A stretch of DNA of 6,757 bases from Methanobacteriota archaeon (GTDB lineage: Archaea > Halobacteriota > Halobacteria > Halobacteriales > Halalkalicoccaceae): the NCBI GenBank assembly GCA_022561895.1, contig JADFQH010000161.1:1-6757 (forward strand), in the 5' to 3' direction. The notes beneath the pieces were generated by a model that saw nothing but the letters and a program-made list of their open reading frames with translations, searched no databases and was not told the origin of the DNA. This document shows, piece by piece, positions 4,978 through 6,757 of the stretch. How positions within the stretch are numbered: the first letter of the stretch is position 1; every line of letters starts with the position of its first letter. Position numbers and translations under genes: made by a program.

Positions 4978-4994
4978 AAGCGCGCGCGCCTTTT
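4976..4994 (+). terminator. GC-alternating stem with T-run after the DUF6684-like gene
   Basis: AAAAG, an alternating GC run and CTTTT overlap the stop codon and end in TTTT. The GC run can form a self-complementary stem, though the flanking A and T arms are slightly out of register. It may act as a terminator ahead of the coxA promoter. Confidence 0.4.
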
Positions 4995-5089
4995 GTGAGT
5001 TCGAAAGCGACAGCGGACGATGTTTCGAGGGGCAACGAGAGACAGTACCTATCACCGGCTGGCGGTTTTCGCGCGAGCGGAACCTAACG

Positions 5090-5097
5090 TTTCATTA
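5090..5097 (+). promoter_or_regulatory. TATA-like element of coxA
   Basis: TTTCATTA is centred about 27 bp before the ATG at 5121, supporting that start and a leaderless coxA transcript. Confidence 0.5.
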
Positions 5098-5120
5098 CGC
5101 TCCGATTCCGAGGGTCGGGT

Positions 5121-6757
5121 ATGCAGATAGACGGGCAGATTGCTTTGACCGTCCTCATGGGGCTTTTCCTCCTGATCGTCGCAGGTTGGCTCGCCCGCAT
5201 CGAGGACTGGCGTTCGTACACACCGCTCGCCGGTGAGGGTGGGCGCGCAGTCGATGATACCGCTTACGGAACACAGGAGAAACCGGGAGGACTCACTAGA
5301 TGGGTGACGACCGTTGACCACAAGGATATCGGCATTCTCTACGGCCTGTTCGGTCTCACCGCGCTCGCGTGGGGTGGGGTTTCGGTGACGCTGATGCGCA
5401 CCGAGCTGTTCTCGCCCGAGTCGGTGCTCGTCCAACCCGAGATGTACAACGCGCTGATGACGAGCCACGGGATCACCATGCTGTTTCTGTTCGGGACGCC
5501 GATGATCGCGGCGTTTGCGAACTACTTCATTCCCCTCTTGATCGGCGCGGACGACATGGCGTTTCCCCGGATCAACGCCATCGCCTTCTGGCTGCTTCCC
5601 ATCTCGGCCATCCTGATCTGGATCCCCTTCGCGCTGCTCGCGTTCGGCGTCGATCCCGCCCAATCGGGCTGGACGATCTACCCCCCGATGTCGATCGAAC
5701 AGGACACCCTCGGGCTGGATCTCATGCTGCTTGGACTTCACCTCTCGGGGATCAGCGCGACGATGGGGGCGGTCAACTTTATTGCGACGATCTTCACCGA
5801 GCGCGCGCCCGACGTCGGCTGGGAGCGCCTCGACATCTTCTCGTGGACGATGCTCACCCAGTCGGGACTGATCCTGTTTGCCTTCCCGCTTCTGGGTAGT
5901 GTCCTCATTATGCTCCTGCTCGACCGGAACCTCGGAACGACCTTTTTCACCGTCGATGGTGGCGGATTCATCCTCTATCAGCACCTCTTTTGGTTCTTCG
6001 GCCACCCCGAGGTCTACATTCTGGTGCTCCCACCGATGGGGCTCGTGAGCCTGATCCTGCCGCGGTTTGCAGGTCGGAAACTCTTTGGCTTCAAGTTCAT
6101 CGTCTATTCCACCTTGGCGATCGGTGTGCTCTCCTTTGGCGTCTGGGCCCACCACATGTTTACGACCGGGATCGACCCACGGATCCGTGCAGCGTTCATG
6201 GCCGTCTCGCTCGCTATTGCGATTCCCTCGGCTGTGAAAGTCTTTAACTGGATTACGACGATGTGGGCGGGCCGCCTGCGTCTCACGGTCCCGATGCTCT
6301 TCTGTATTGGCTTCGTTTCTAACTTCATCATCGGCGGCGTGACCGGTGTGTTCCTCGCTTCGATCCCCGTCGATGCCGTGCTTCACGCGACCTACTACGT
6401 GGTGGGCCACTTCCACTACATCGTGATGGGTGCGATCGGCTTCGCGCTGTTTGCGGGCGTCTACTACTGGTTCCCGCTCGTAACAGGGAGAATGTATCAG
6501 CGCCGCCTCGGACTGATCCACTTCTGGCTCTCCTTTATCGGAACGAACGTCACGTTCTTCGCGATGATCCTCCTGGGGTACGGCGGCATGCCGCGGCGCT
6601 ATGCGGAGTACCTCCCGGCCTACGCGAGTCTGCATCAGGTAACCACGATCGGCGCGTTCATCATCTTCATCGGGGGGTTAGTCTTCTTCTGGAACATCGT
6701 TCAGTCGGCCATCGAGGGACCGCTCGTCGAGGATGGGGACCCGTGGAATCTCAAAGA
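5121..6757 (+). CDS. coxA: Cytochrome c oxidase subunit I, 3' end outside the window
   Basis: The catalytic subunit reduces oxygen to water and pumps protons across the membrane. The frame is open for 545 codons to the edge; the DGDPWNLK at the end is usually near the C-terminus, so only a short tail is probably missing. Low-spin haem a ligands are H116 (MTSHGITM) and H432. CuB ligands are H295, H344 and H345, and the haem a3 ligand is H430 (VGHFHY). H295-P-E-V-Y299 carries the Tyr that cross-links to a CuB histidine. Proton-path residues of A1-type oxidases are present: N134, D145 and N152 (D channel), E297, and K373 (K channel), with Ser370 where Thr is usual. An extra N-terminal helix (about 7-25) precedes the conserved TTVDHKDIG start of the core. 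The gene has its own promoter and is a true A-type member, not a quinol or B-type oxidase by these motifs. Confidence 0.97.
   Translation, partial: MQIDGQIALTVLMGLFLLIVAGWLARIEDWRSYTPLAGEGGRAVDDTAYGTQEKPGGLTRWVTTVDHKDIGILYGLFGLTALAWGGVSVTLMRTELFSPESVLVQPEMYNALMTSHGITMLFLFGTPMIAAFANYFIPLLIGADDMAFPRINAIAFWLLPISAILIWIPFALLAFGVDPAQSGWTIYPPMSIEQDTLGLDLMLLGLHLSGISATMGAVNFIATIFTERAPDVGWERLDIFSWTMLTQSGLILFAFPLLGSVLIMLLLDRNLGTTFFTVDGGGFILYQHLFWFFGHPEVYILVLPPMGLVSLILPRFAGRKLFGFKFIVYSTLAIGVLSFGVWAHHMFTTGIDPRIRAAFMAVSLAIAIPSAVKVFNWITTMWAGRLRLTVPMLFCIGFVSNFIIGGVTGVFLASIPVDAVLHATYYVVGHFHYIVMGAIGFALFAGVYYWFPLVTGRMYQRRLGLIHFWLSFIGTNVTFFAMILLGYGGMPRRYAEYLPAYASLHQVTTIGAFIIFIGGLVFFWNIVQSAIEGPLVEDGDPWNLK

Larger units (their letters stand above)
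4742..5123 (+). repeat. GGTCGGGTATG repeated at two adjacent start codons
   Basis: The 11-mer GGTCGGGTATG occurs at 4742-4752 and 5113-5123, each time ending in the start codon (of the DUF6684-like gene and of coxA). It is not complementary to the 16S rRNA tail in the manner of a Shine-Dalgarno site. Only the two ends of the given interval are repeat copies. Confidence 0.6.

Noticed and set aside
5052..6635. A 527-codon open frame on the minus strand opposite coxA
   Set aside because: It is the antisense shadow of coxA, rich in Arg, Asp, Glu and His with no fold-like pattern, as expected opposite a GC-rich membrane gene. coxA has all ligand motifs in frame.
1..6757. tRNA, rRNA, CRISPR array, transposase or integrase
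   Set aside because: No cloverleaf, spaced direct-repeat array or recombinase motif was recognised while reading both strands by eye.

Overview
The window is haloarchaeal (class Halobacteria) chromosome carrying a haem-copper cytochrome c oxidase (cox) gene cluster. Support comes from acidic proteins, high GC in the oxidase genes (39 of 60 bases in one sampled coxA line), start codons placed about 25-30 bp after AT-rich TATA-like boxes with almost no leader, and small membrane genes that accompany cox genes in haloarchaea. I cannot assign a genus from sequence alone.

Layout. Bases 641 to 1 (minus) hold the start of a fused gene: a compact CtaA-like (haem A synthase) domain followed by the beginning of CtaB (haem O synthase). 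coxB (subunit II) runs divergently from 742 to 1635 and ends in a long Glu/Ala/Asp-rich tail. An amphi-Trp domain gene follows (1727-2011). Bases 2012-3267 look like an accessory insert of lower GC (43-52% in sampled lines): an unrecognised minus-strand gene (2028-2324), a 143-bp spacer with overlapping inverted repeats, and a tightly spaced plus-strand pair encoding a winged-helix protein (2468-2914) and a small unrecognised protein (2919-3254). coxC (subunit III) lies on the minus strand at 3268-4191. Divergent from it are two small membrane genes of the haloarchaeal cox neighbourhood (4321-4704, DUF7541-like; 4750-4977, DUF6684-like). coxA (subunit I) begins at 5121 and runs off the right edge.

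How it works together. CoxA carries haems a and a3 and CuB, CoxB carries CuA and accepts electrons, and CoxC completes the core. The CtaA/CtaB fusion would make the modified haem. The two small membrane proteins are candidates for accessory subunits or assembly factors. Most genes appear to have their own promoter; only the winged-helix pair is clearly a short operon. The least understood parts are the accessory module at 2028-3254, the internal duplication in the DUF7541-like protein, and the acidic CoxB tail. No RNA gene, CRISPR array or transposase was seen, and no gene-free stretch exceeds 150 bp.
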